A stretch of 64,000 nt of DNA from Perilla frutescens (lineage: Eukaryota > Streptophyta > Magnoliopsida > Lamiales > Lamiaceae): NCBI GenBank assembly GCA_026008535.1, contig BRKX01000004.1, positions 30,632,501 through 30,696,500 on the forward strand. The letters are read 5' to 3'. Positions within the stretch are counted from its first letter, which is position 1. Every line of letters starts with the position of its first letter. The notes beneath the pieces were generated by a model that did no database searches, was not told the DNA's origin, and worked only from the letters and a program-made list of their open reading frames with translations. The position numbers and the translations under genes were made by a program. Shown in pieces: positions 11,420 to 22,538 of the stretch.

Positions 11420-12900
11420 TAGATCTTTCAGCTTAAGGTATCAGCTACAACATTCGCCTTTCCCGGATGATATAAGATCGTACAGTCGTAATCCTTCACC
11501 AACTCTAACCATCTTCTTTGACATAAATTCAAATCCTTCTAGGTGAAGAAGTACTTTAAGATTTTGTGGTCGGTGTAGATCTCGCACATGCTTCCATAGA
11601 GATAATGCCTCTAAATCTTCAATACATAAACCACAACCGCTAACTCAAGATCTTATGTCGGATAGTTATGCTCATGCATCTTCAACTGTCTCGATGCGTA
11701 CACCACTACCTTTCCATGCTGCATGAAAACAAAACCAAGTCCTTACTTCGAGGCATCACTGTAGATGACAAAACCTTCAGTCCCATTGGGAATAGTCAAC
11801 ACTGGGGCTGACACGAGACGTCACTTTAATTCTTGAAAACTCTGCTCACACTTCTCACTCCATTGGAACTTCTTATTCTTCCTTGCTAATCTCGTCAAAG
11901 GACCCGATATCTTGGAAAACCCCTCGATAAATCTTCTATAGTAACCTGCTAGTCCTAAAAAGCTTTGGACTTCATTAATATTCGATGGTGTTTTACAATT
12001 GCTAACAGCTTCCACCTTCGATGGGTCTACTTCGATTCCATTTGATGTCACCACGTGGCCAAAGAATGCCACTCGCTCTAACCAGAACTAGCACTTTGAA
12101 AATTTTGCATACAATTCTTCTTTTCTTAGTGTCTCCAATACAATTATGAGATGCTCTGTGTGCTGCTCCTTACTTCTCAAATAAATCAAGATATCATCGA
12201 TGAAGACTATTACGAACTGGTCGATGTATAGATGGAACACTCGATTCATTAATTCCATGAAGACTCCAGGCGCATTGGTCAATCTGAAAGGTACCACCGT
12301 GAACTCATAATGTTCATATCGCGTTCTAAATGCCATCTTTGGGATGTCATTCTCCTTGATCTTCAATTGATGATAGTCGGATCTCAAGTCAATCTTCGAA
12401 AGCACACCGGCTCCCTTCAGTTGATCAAACAAATCTTCAATTCTCAGCAGCGGATACTTGTTCTTGATCGTTTACCGGTTCAATTCTCTATAATCAATGC
12501 ACATTCGCATTGATCCATCCTTTTTCTTCACAAATAATACAGGTGCTCCCCATGGTAAAACACTTGGTCGGATTAATTTGTTGTCAAGCAACTCTAGAAG
12601 TTGAACCTTGAGCTCTTGTAACTCTTTTGGCGCCATTCTATACGGAGCTTTAGATATTGGTACCGCTCCTGGCACTAGGTCGATGGTGAACTTCATCTGA
12701 CAGTCGGGAGGAATCCCTGGCAACTTGTCTGGAAATACGTCAGGAAACTCATTCACTACTGGCACATCTGACATCTGGACCTCAGTGGACTTTGACTCCA
12801 CTATACTGACGAGGAATCCCTGACACCTTCTCTTCTTCAACAACTTCATTGCCTTCATTGCTGTAATGATTCTCTGAGTTTATCTCATTTTTGCACCGTA
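11420..12900 (-). pseudogene. Tekay-1 reverse transcriptase and RNase H
   Basis: Minus-strand RT with the gypsy hallmarks: PYRMAPKELQELK, PSVLPWGAPVLFVKKKDGS, MCIDYRELNR, DQLKGAGVLSKIDLRSDYHQ, and the catalytic box VIFIDDILIY near 12200, where gypsy elements carry F/Y-x-D-D. The connection and RNase H region follow with FLGLAGYYRRFIEGFSKI, VIYSDASK (near 11770) and ADTLS. Stops fall after ELNR, after SKC, after SFQELK and at several points in RNase H. The order protease-RT-RNase H-integrase is the Ty3/gypsy order. Catalytic residues are mostly kept, but the frame is broken many times. Confidence 0.92.
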
Positions 12901-12981
12901 GAAGACTAGCTTAAGCTCATCTGAAAAAACAAATTCGACCTCACGATCACGACATCGAATCGTGGTATGATTCCCACTCAC

Positions 12982-14312
12982 CTAATCCATACCGAGGATT
13001 ACGTCGAAATTACGCATCTCCAAGATATGGAGATCTGCTCTCAGCACTCTATTATTGATTTCTAGCTTCAGGCCATACGCCATCTTGCTAGCAGAAACTT
13101 TCTTTCTCGAAGGAATACTACTTTCTAATAATTCAGCACTATCTTTGCATGAAATACCAAGCTTGGAATAGAAACATGTAGATATGAAAGAATACAATGC
13201 ACCAGAATCGAACAATACTAAAGCTGGAAGATCTGATACTTGAAGAATACCTGACATGGTATCCTCACCTGCATTAGGGTTCTTTTCCTCGCCTTCCAAA
13301 GCAAATAGTCCGGGCTTCACCCTTCTTTCTTGTTCCTTCTTCCTCTTCAGGTAGTCATAGGATATGTGGCTCGGGTCCCCACCTGTAAAGCAAACCCTCT
13401 GCCCCGCACGGCACTCTCCTAGATGGAACTTTTGGCATTTAGGGCAAGAAGCCCTATCGTTGATTCCTCTCTGTAGGCCAGGCCTCTGCTGCCGCGGCTT
13501 GTTTTGCATAGGAGCTTTCCTTTTTCTTTTGTCCTGCAACTCCCATTTCCTCTTGCCAAAGGCCTCATGCTGCCTTTGGTCCTTCTGGTCCAACTGCAGC
13601 CCATGAGAGATGGCCTGGGCCCTCTCAATTACTTCGCCATAGGTTCTCAACCTTTGGCCCAATAGAATTTCTACAATCTCGGGACACAAACCACACTTGA
13701 AACATCAAGCTTTCTTTTCATCCGTATCCACAATGTACGGAGCATAGCGGAAGAGATGGTTGAACCGCCTTTCATATTCAATCACAATCATTTCTCCTCG
13801 TCTTAAATTGAGGAAGTCAGTCTCTATCTTAGTCTTGAAAGACTTAGGAAACTATCAGGTGAGGATCAACTCTTTCAAGTCGGTCCACACCAAAGCTTGG
13901 CATTGCTCGAGCGTCAGAGTTCGAGAATAGGTTTCCCACCAGAAGCTGGCCTCTTCTGCAAATTAGAAGATAGCGCAAGAGGCTTTCTGCACCTCTGTGC
14001 ACTGAATGTGCGGAAAGATCCGCTCCATTTCCCGGATCCATTCCTCTGTCGCTTCTGGACCTTCACTTCCTTTAAGTCTAGATGGCCCCATCCTGCTAAA
14101 CTGTTTGACTATGTCGGACGCCTCCTTCTGGAGCCTTGCTTCTTCAGCCATTCCTCCTTACCCCATCTACTGGGCCATGAGACCCTGGAGCATTTCTAGG
14201 AAACCTCGGGCAAAGTCGGGCAGTTCTCTCTTGGTGGGCGATCATGAAGGCCACCCCCCTCATTACTTAATTCCTCTACTTCTAGTGGAGCAGGAGCACG
14301 ACGCGGCGGCAT
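12982..14312 (-). pseudogene. Tekay-1 gag and protease
   Basis: The gag start is inferred at 14312 (MPPRRAPAP), the first ATG after the leader. Retrotransposon-gag motifs follow over several frames (EWIREMERIF, RFNHLFRYAPY, GLCPEIVEILLGQRL, YGEVIERAQA). Basic sequence precedes a degenerate zinc knuckle near 13440-13340 (CPKCQKFHLGEC, then CFTGGDPSHISYDY with its last Cys replaced). The aspartic protease region has VLFDSGALYSFIS near 13210, and DSG is the expected active-site triplet. The open stretch 13689-12982 covers the gag C-terminus and protease. Frameshifts near 13690 and 13850-14150 break the N-terminal part. Confidence 0.85.
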
Positions 14313-14755
14313 GCTAAAGCTTTTAGGCACACTAGCTCGTTAGGTTTATGTCATTCTTAAAGCTAATTGGAGGACTACTAAAGCACTTTTCATCATTTCA
14401 TAATCAAGAAAGCACACAACTCTCAAGATTTCATTTCTTTAAAGCGTGCATAAAGAATCTAAAACATCATAGTTGATCGTGACAACAGGTATATTCTTCA
14501 TTCATCTATATTATCCAACTTCGGATCGTTCTTTTTCTTCTTTATCATGTTATCACGATCTATTTAACTCTTTAACTTTTTTCCCGACACACTCTATACA
14601 TACACCCCCATCTCATATTGCTCATGCTTGAAAACCCTTAAATATACATACCTTAGGATCGGAGTCCAGCCGAGTAGCCGTCGTGAACAAACCACCCACA
14701 TTTCTCATATATAAATCAAACACATACAGAAATGAGTCTACAAGAGCGTAGACCC
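14313..14755 (-). other. Tekay-1 leader between PBS and gag
   Basis: About 440 bp of AT-rich sequence between the primer-binding site and the inferred gag ATG. It matches the leader of Tekay-2 at 39382-39850 in landmarks such as the CGGAGTCCAGCCGAGTAGCC equivalent. No coding signal is seen. Confidence 0.7.
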
Positions 14756-14767
14756 ACTCTGATACCA
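14756..14767 (-). other. Tekay-1 primer-binding site
   Basis: The minus-strand reading TGGTATCAGAGT lies three bases inside the LTR end. It matches the 3' end complement of plant initiator-Met tRNA (TGGTATCAGAGC) except for the last base. It fixes the 5' side of the element and its orientation. Confidence 0.9.
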
Positions 14768-17139
14768 CTTTGTAACGCCCCAAACTACTCCGTTTGGCTA
14801 GGTCACTTAACATACAATTTACTTACATAAAATTTGTGTTCTTATAGTAAATTGAGCGGAAGCTAAGGTGATATTGTATCATGAGGAATAACATCATAAT
14901 TCCCAATATAAATTTTTCATGATTATAACATGCAACCTATTGAATCTACACTATCACACACCATGGTATTTAATGAAAGCATTGCATAAGCCCATCCATA
15001 TCAATCATACAATCATCTAAGATATCGGGGTTCATAGGTCTTACACAACCTTCCCGTCTAGCATCCTAAATTAACATACATAGCATAGGGGTTCACTGAC
15101 ATATATTTAAACATCATAGGCTCCTAGGTCGAACGACCCACCTTTAAAATGTATACATAATATATCAAGTTAACATAGCGTATCTACAAAAAAATCGTGC
15201 TATTCCCAGTCCCAATGGTCATTGATCATAAAATAAAAGAATGATCAACGAGATAATAATGATATGAGCATTTCAAAAGAAGAGCATGCAAAAGTAAACA
15301 TAAGCTTGTGGGGGTTCTCTAGTGTTCACAACGCTCCTACTCGAGCCCCAACTCCTCAACCTGAAATTCATTAAATGAAGAGGGTGAGTATTTAACAACA
15401 TACTCAGTGGGGAGCACTGCAAACAGTTATAGATAATTGCACATGTGAAAATATAACATATGGAAATTTCTTTACTTTGTGGAGACTAGCCTCAACCCCG
15501 TAGGGCCCAAACATCATGATGCCCTTGTTAATGAACGTCTTAGCCCTGTAGGGATGCTTGTAGGCTTATTATCCCTAGAGAGGACATTAACAAGTCTATA
15601 TCAATCCAGTAGGACCTCTTTATCAATCCCAAAGGATCTCTGTATTGCCCCGAAGGGTCTCATTCATATAATCTATCTAAAGACACTACATACTTATACA
15701 ATCAAAGCACAAAAATAACTATAACTTTACACGTGTTTACAGTTTAGAGTAACCCCACCTTATGAGACGCTTTCAAAATCCTTTCAACCTTGAAATAATC
15801 ATTTTCCGTGCCCAAGTTGTCCACCTCGAACCCCAATACGTCGTATAGCACCTTTAGATCCCTTTTTCATTTTAGATGTCAAGTTATACAATTATTTCAT
15901 AATTTTGACCAAACACATATTATACACACTTTAAGGTTTTTCATACATGTCCACATACACAACCATGGATATATGTTGGGTCCAAATTTACACTTATAAT
16001 TTCCGGTTTATGCTCACTAGACACTACTTAGGAGCACACCCGCAATTGGACGGGGTCAATTGTAGGAGCGACGAGCTTAACCCGAGTCGATCTCTTAAGG
16101 AAGACTTTATGAGAAAGAACTATCTATAGGCTACACGTGCTTTCGACAAAATAACTAAAATGCAATCTAAACATTCTAACCAAGAGATTTTGCAGATTTA
16201 AACTAGGAATTAAATGAACAATCAACAAAACAAACAATAACAATTTAAATGCAAGAAAATGGAAATGAAGATTAGAGGAATGAAGTTGATTAAGGTATTA
16301 GGGTGTAGATTCTCTCACTGGTTGATTACTATGCTTTATTTAAGTTGATAATGCAAATCTCACAAGTATGGTAGACCCATCCAATTAGTTTAACGTCTAT
16401 TAAAGTCACGGATATCCGTTAAACCTCTCTTAGCTATACCATACAAAATGAGACGAACATACTAGGTTTAGGAACCCATGCACCTAGCATAGAAGGAATT
16501 AAATCCGGATTTAGGTTCACAATCATGAAATCCCCTAAATCCTACCAATGCTCAAGTGATGATCAAGCACCTAAACATAAATAAGAACAATTCCAACAAC
16601 AACAACCAACATAAACAAGCATAGATCACAACCAAATCGATCCTCTACCCCCTAATAGGGAGATTAGCCACTAAACATGCTCAAAACAACATAAACATCA
16701 TAGAAGAACTCCATTTCATAAATTAAATGTAAATGAAAACAACTTCTACAAGATTAAATGTCCTTCAAGAGTTTGGAACAAATCCCACAAAAACATCCAA
16801 GTAATACAAGAAAATGCACAATAAACCTCCTCCGGGCTTAGCTTCCACGTGAGCTCATCATTGGTCTCCTCATTCCTTTTCTCTCCTCCTTGGCTTGGTT
16901 TCCTTGCTCTCCTCTTTCTCCTCTTCTCTTTAGTGCAAAATGGTGGTGAAATGATGGTAAAAAATAGTGTAGAGAGTATGGAAGAGTGAAGAAAATGGTG
17001 AAGGTAGTGTAGAGAAAATGGAGGATGGTGGGGTGAAGAAGATGAAGTGTTGAATGGTGAGGATGAATGTGAATCCAAAAAGAGAAGTGTGTGGGAATGA
17101 TTGATGATGTCCCCCTTTTTGATCCCCAAAATCCAATTC

Positions 17140-17142
<3 letters not shown>

Positions 17143-17174
<32 letters not shown>
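17143..17174. repeat. (AG)n microsatellite
   Basis: About 16 AG units inside the nested solo LTR, within a wider GA-rich tract (roughly 17140-17290). Confidence 0.95.
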
Positions 17175-17178
<4 letters not shown>

Positions 17179-17477
17179 ACGTAAGGGAGAGAGAGAGGCA
17201 ATGGTGAGATGATTGATGAGAGGAGAGAGGAAAAGGTGGTGGTAAGGTGATGGTGATGGACATTAAATGTGAGAGATTTGGGAGGAGGATTTTGTGGAGA
17301 GAAAGTCCACAAAGCTAGGGTTAGGCTCTAAAAATACCTACTTCCCTAGTATTAGATTAGATTGACCCAAGCTCAAAGATCACCATGCAAAAAGAATGGA
17401 TGGTGAAGGGCATTCATTTTGGTCCAAGATGCCAAGAGGGAAAGGGAAAACAAGTGCCAACAAGGCGCTGATCGAGA

Positions 17478-17680
17478 GGGGAAATGCCAGCCCGCGTGCC
17501 CGCGCGGCGTCGCGCGCCCGCGGGGTTCAAGAATGTCAGGCGCTCGCGGGGCTCCTGCGCCCGCGGGGTGCCTGCACCGAGAGCACCCTCGCGCGGTCGC
17601 GGGACTCACGCAGCCGCGGGGTCTTGGGCGCCTGAAGTTGCGCGGCCGTGGGGAGAGCGCGGTCGCGGGGTTCACTTTTC
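17478..17680. repeat. GC-rich CpG block with GCGGGG motif repeats
   Basis: About 200 bp of strongly GC-rich sequence in AT-rich surroundings. CGCGGGG-type motifs recur at roughly 25-40-bp spacing (for example near 17518, 17540, 17562, 17600 and 17618), often next to CGCCC or CGCGC. The open frames across it in several phases are a composition effect. It may be a CpG-dense promoter or transcript start region of the LTR. Confidence 0.7.
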
Positions 17681-19234
17681 ATACGGGTTAATCTTTTCCG
17701 GCCAATCTTCGCTCCACGCTACCTTAGTACCTAAAAATCGACATTTTTCGAACAAAAGCTCAAGTTTTTTCAAAACTTGGCATAATCCACCATAAAAGCA
17801 ACCAGTGAAGAAATTCACACGAAAACACGAAATAAACGAGAACAAGAAATTAGAAAATAACTTATAGAATATGCAAAATTATGCAATAAAACAACACAAA
17901 TAAATACTAAACAATATACAAGCTCATACTATGATTTTGGACTCAAAATACACATTAAAACTCTTTGAGATATTTAATAGAACACGATATGTGCACCCTT
18001 TAAACCACATGAACATGACTCAATTTAAATCCTTTAAACCCATATTTCTCAATACATGAGCTTCCACCCTAGGGATCTTAACACTCATGAAAAATCAACT
18101 TCATACAACCATCACAACACCTCCAACCAATCATCAACATATTAAGGTAAAATTAGGGCAAAAATCCAAACTCTAGCAATAATAAACCATAGGAATTTTA
18201 ATTTAACAATACATATAGCTTCAATGGAATAAATAAACCATATGCTCAAGATATCAAAGCAAGAGGAACAATAAAATTGAAAACCCTAATTTTGGGATAC
18301 AAACCCTAGGTTCAAATCAACATGGAAATGGTGCCTAATCACCAAGAAGAAGAGGGTAAGAAGTTACCTTGGTTGATGGATGATGATGAGAGAATCTACT
18401 CTAAAACTTGAAGAATTTCTTGAGAGGATTTGGAAGGAAAAATCACCCAAGTGTTTTGAGGAATGAAGATGAATGAGTGAGGAGGAGTGTTTAAAAAGTG
18501 GAAATCCCGAAGTGAGGCACGACCTAAGGGGTCGCGTTTGGAGGCCGCGCTTGGATAACACAGCGAGGTGCGACTCAAAGGGGTCGCATCTAAGGGTCAC
18601 ATTTGAGCTGAAGAAAAATGGTTCCCTAAAGCCGTTGACGCGTGACTCAAATGTCGTATTTTTAGCTCGCGTTGTAGAGCTACTCAGCACGCGACTTGGA
18701 TGGATCGCGTTTCACGGTCGCGTTTCGGCTTTACTGTGAGACACGACTTGATGAACTCGCACTTAAGGGTCACGTTTTAGACTCAATTTGCTATTTTCGA
18801 ATACAGTCCGACTCCCGAACATTTCCAACTCTATTTAACTTTCTAATTTAACATAAGCTAGATTTTCAAAACACATTTAATACTTACTGAAAAAGCAAAG
18901 AGACATTGCCCTCTAGCCCCCATAGGGTCAACGAGACCCCCGTCCGGCTCAGCATTAGGTTGTTCAAGGTACGGCAAAACAAAATTAACTTTAATTGCAT
19001 TCATTTATCATATAACTCGACATTTAAGTATTAAAATATCAACCTGCATTATACACTCAGTATAATATCACCATGCTTATGATGTATCGGCTCGAGTGGG
19101 ACAACCTGCATTAAAACAATGGCATAATATATGAACATACCATCATAATTAATATTCAAACAATATTAATTCAAAATCATTTACCAAAATTATAATTTAT
19201 AATTTAGCAAAAAGGGTCGGGGTATCACACTTTA

Positions 19235-20420
19235 TCGGATTGAAAATCTGAGTCCATCTAACCCAAATGCACTAAACTATCAGAGCAGTATACCAGCATA
19301 TAATCTCGAGTCCTTTTCAGGTACTTCAGAATATTGTTAACTGCAATCCAGTGGCCTTGTCCAGCGTTAGACTGATATCTGCTTACCATGCCAACTGCAT
19401 AGCATATATCACATCTAGTGCAAAGCATAGTATAGCATACATAAGGCTTCCCACAGTCAAAGTGTATGGAACGCCTTTCATCTCATCTATCTCAGCCTGC
19501 GTGTGGGGACACATCTCCTTGGATAGATTAATTCCATGCCTGAAAGGTACAAAATCTTTCACCACGTAGATAATACTTTCTTACTGTTTTCAATAAGTAA
19601 GATATCATCAACATATAGCACGAGAAAAATCACCACATTTTGTCACTCTTCTTGTACATACAGCTCTCATCCGGACATTACATGAATCCATATGACTGGA
19701 TAACCTTATCAAAATGGATGTTCCAAGACCTTGACGCCTGCTTAAGTCCATAAATGGATCTCTTAAGCTTGCACACTAAGTGCTCTTGGCCTTTAGCAAT
19801 GAAACCCTCTGGTTGCTTCATGTGGATGTTTTCCTCAAGACTTCCATTCAAGAAATCTGTCTTGACATCTATCTGCCAGATCTCATAATCCAAATGAGCG
19901 GCAATTGACAAGAGAATCCGGATTGACTTAAGCATGTCTACCAGTGAAAATGTTTCCTCATAATCGATCCCTTCTTTCTGAGTGTACCCTTTCATCACCA
20001 ATCTTGCCTTGAAGGTTTCAACCTTCCCATCAGGTTCTCTATTACGTTTGTAGACCCACTTACACCTAATGGGTTTTACCCCATCTTGTGGTTCTACAAG
20101 CTCCCAGACTTGATTGTGATCCATAGATCTAATCTCAGTCTCCATTGTAATTTTCCAAGAATCTATATCTTTATCATGGATCGCTCCGAAGATTCACCCA
20201 AACCAATGAATCTGTCATGCTGGCGTACAATCCTCTCACTGTGACGAGGCAGTTCATGTACTTCTGTGACACGTTGTACAGTAATATATGGTTTCTCTTC
20301 TTGTACTGTTGGTGTGAGATTTGAATTTTCCCCTCGAAGCTCCTCGAGTACTATCCCACTTCTTGGCTTGTAATTTATTACATAGTCTTCCTCCAAGAAT
20401 CGAGCATCAGTACTCACAAT
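19235..20420 (-). pseudogene. Copia-1 reverse transcriptase and start of RNase H
   Basis: Ty1/copia RT read on the minus strand. The main open stretch is 20145-19678, with QVWELVEPQDGVKPIRCKW, KARLVMKGYTQKEGIDYEE, QIDVKTDFLNGSLEE and KLKRSIYGLKQASRSW. The catalytic LYVDDILL box follows near 19610. The connection segment (PFRHGINLSKEMCPHTQAEI, near 19530) leads towards RNase H and is cut at 19230 by the Tekay insertion. The remaining RNase H is at 2246-2422 and 4791-4967. Compared with copia-2, about 50 bp upstream of MDHNQVW are missing. Copia-1 and copia-2 are the same family by sequence. Confidence 0.92.
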
Positions 20421-21060
20421 GATCTTCTGATCCTTAAGACTATAAAATAAACCATCTTTTGTTCATTTGGGATATCCAACAAATAATCTAACATCCGTAC
20501 GTGGTGCCAGCTTATCAGCTTCCTTTTCCAGCACATGTGCTGGACTACACCAAATCTTAAAATGTCCAAGACTAGGCTTTCGTCCAGTCCAAAGTTCTGT
20601 GGGCATAGATGGGACTGATTTTGATTGATCCACATTGAGAATATAGGCTGTCATTTCTAAAGCATATTCCCAGAATGAAATAGGCAGATCTGAATAGCTC
20701 ATCATTGATCTAACCATCTTTAACAATGTTCTGTTCCTTCTCTCCGCCATGTCATTCTGTTGTGGTGTGTCAGGCACAATTAACTGAGATGTAATCCCAT
20801 TCTCTGCCAAGTAGTCCTTAAAATAATTCGAGAGGTACTTACAACCACGATCAGACCGTAGTAATTTGATACTTTTACCTGTACGTTTTTCTACTTTCGC
20901 TCTGAATTCTTTGAAAGTCTCAAAGGATTATGACTTGTGGCGTAACAGGTATATGTATACATACCTTGAGTAATCATCAATGAACATGATGAAATACTCA
21001 TACCCTCCTTGAGCCTAAACTGATATAGGGTGACATAGGTCAGAGTGAATCAAATCTAAG
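20421..21060 (-). pseudogene. Copia-1 integrase
   Basis: Copia-type integrase ahead of RT, as is usual for Ty1/copia. All three catalytic positions are visible: LIHSDLC (first Asp, near 21040), LLRSDRGCKYL (second Asp, near 20855) and PQQNDMAERRNRTLL (Glu, near 20745). The core is broken by a stop near 21013 and again after QGGYEYFIMFIDDYSRY in the region 20930-21000. The C-terminal GKKP-like segment (GRKPSLGHFKIW) and DVRLFVGYP follow to about 20463. Expected function is cDNA insertion. This copy is dead. Confidence 0.9.
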
Positions 21061-21730
21061 ACCTCTTCAGATCTATTCCCTTTATCCTTAAAGGGTCGCT
21101 TGGTCATTTTACCTTCCAAACAAGATTCACACAAAGGGAACGATTCTAGAACCAATGAACACAAGGGCCCATTGTTCACTAGTCTTTGTATCCGGTTAAG
21201 GTTAATGTGGCCGAGCCTAAGATGCCAAAGATAGGTTTGATTCATTTCTGAAGGTTCTTTTCGTTTGTTAGGGTTTATGACCGATGTATTCAGTAAATGC
21301 ATTTGCGTAGTGTTTTTCATAGGATTAAGTAAATAAAGATGTCCATCCAATGTGCTAGAATAGATAAAACGTTTATCACTAAAGATAACAACCTTGTTAT
21401 CAAAAGAAACAGAATATCCATCCATAAAAAGTTTAGAAACTGAAATCAAGTTTTGCCTAAAACCAGGCACATAAAGACAATCCTTTAAAACTAAAATCCT
21501 ATCACTACTAAAAGATAAGGTTACATCTCCCACTGCAACTGCCGCCACTTTCGTAGCATTGCCCATGTAGACTGAAATCTCTCCATCACTTAGCTGTCTT
21601 TTTGCCAGGAACCCCTGTAAAGACATGCAAACATGATCAGTAGCTCTAGTATCTACTACATACGACTTAGTAGAACAAATACCTAAACATGTTTCAATGA
21701 TGAGAGATTGAGACGTACTCTTCTTCTTCT
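21061..21730 (-). pseudogene. Copia-1 protease and pre-integrase zinc domain
   Basis: The protease active site reads YVVDTRATDHVC near 21640, where the family has DTGA or DSGA; the catalytic triplet glycine is replaced by Arg. The downstream LISVSKL and YVPGFRQN blocks are typical. The gag-pre-integrase domain has LWHLRLGHINLNRIQRL and CESCLEGKMTKRPF, an intact His-His-Cys-Cys zinc arrangement (about 21230-21090). The open stretch 21626-21015 covers most of this. The mutated protease alone would block maturation. Confidence 0.85.
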
Positions 21731-21734
21731 TCTT

Positions 21735-22538
21735 GTTAGGACACTACGTCTTCTAGTGACCTAGCTGGCCGCACTTCAAACACATTGTCTTTGACTTAAA
21801 TTCCTCAAGAGGAATCTTAGTCTTGGACTTCTTCACCTTAGGCGCCCCCTCTGCAGCTTTGTTTGGCGCGTTTCTCTTCTTCCTTTTAGTACCGGAAGAA
21901 AACACTCTATTTTCAGCTAGGTGTGCCTCCAGATTTCCTTTCTAAAGTAACTCAGCTGCCTGAAGATCTATGAGCAGTTCAGATAAGGTAACGTCCTTCT
22001 TTATGATGTTAAAGTTCGATCTAAACTGCTCAAACTTCGGGGACAAGCTATGAAGAACAATGTCGATTTGAGAATCGGCGTCCAGTTCTCCATCCAAGGT
22101 CTCGATCTCAGCCAAATACCCCATCATCGTGAGAACGTGATCCCTAACAGGTGTGGAATCAATCACGCTCGCATCCATTAACTTCTTCATTGCCAAATGG
22201 CGTGTCGAGCAATTCTGATAATCGAAGAGATCCTTAAGGTTGTACATGACATCATAAGCAGTCTTCATAGACTGATGTTGCAGTTGCAGCACATTTGACA
22301 TAGAAGCCAAAATGTAACAGTGTGCAATCTCATCAGACTTGACCCACTTAGCATAGGACAACCTTTTCTCTTCACCAGAATTCTCATCTGGCTTCTGAGG
22401 ACATACCTCTTCAAGTACGAATTTTTGTCCTTCCGCAGTGAGAACAAGATTAAGGTTTCTAATCCAGTCATTGTAATTTTCACCGATTAACTTTTTTTCT
22501 TTGAGAATAGAGAACAGGTTGGAGAGTGTCATGATCAT
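21735..22538 (-). pseudogene. Copia-1 gag with CCHC knuckle
   Basis: This is a UBN2-type copia gag. The start is taken at the internal Met near 22532-22538 (MTLSNLFSIL), because the eight residues before it are hydrophobic and lie in leader sequence. Motifs are LIGENYNDWIRNLNLVL, FVLEEVCPQKP, QNCSTRHLAMKKLMDASV, MMGYLAEIETLDGELD and QIDIVLHSLSPKFEQFRSNF. An in-frame stop at about 21942 is followed by a Lys-rich stretch and a zinc knuckle CLKCGQLGH near 21780, whose last part (normally KxxC) carries stops. The main gag body (22538-21942) is open. Confidence 0.88.

Larger units (their letters stand above)
15974..17913. mobile_element. Solo LTR nested in the Tekay 5' LTR (1940 bp)
   Basis: The insert begins TGTTGGGTCC and ends TACTAAACA, with TG and CA ends. 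It is flanked by a perfect 5-bp target duplication ATATA at 15969-15973 and 17914-17918. The uninterrupted target GGATATACAAGC is present in units B and A, which proves insertion. No gag or pol motifs are visible. The long open stretch at 16746-17312 on the minus strand is Ser/Leu-rich low-complexity sequence over a GA repeat and is not called as a gene. The terminal sequence reading GGACCCAACA on the minus strand suggests an LTR in minus orientation, but this is weak. Confidence 0.85.
14771..19229 (-). mobile_element. Tekay-1 5' LTR, carrying a nested LTR
   Basis: The LTR runs on the minus strand from TGTGATACCCCGACCC (ending at 19229) to GGGGCGTTACA (at 14771). It is 4459 bp, or 2514 bp after removing the 1940-bp insert and one target copy. 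Immediately outside, CTTTA at 19230-19234 repeats the CTTTA at 2418-2422 and 4963-4967, the 5-bp target duplication of the Tekay insertion. The copia-1 reading frame resumes directly at 19235. The U3 part has CpG-rich inverted repeats near 18500-18760. Confidence 0.92.

Noticed and set aside
16746..17312. 188-codon minus-strand ORF, Ser/Leu/His-rich
   Set aside because: It is built on a GA/TC-rich low-complexity tract within a solo LTR. No domain is recognisable and other frames are also open.
17373..17795. Several overlapping Arg/Pro/Ala-rich ORFs on both strands
   Set aside because: Open frames in all phases are caused by the GC-rich block, which has few stop codons.
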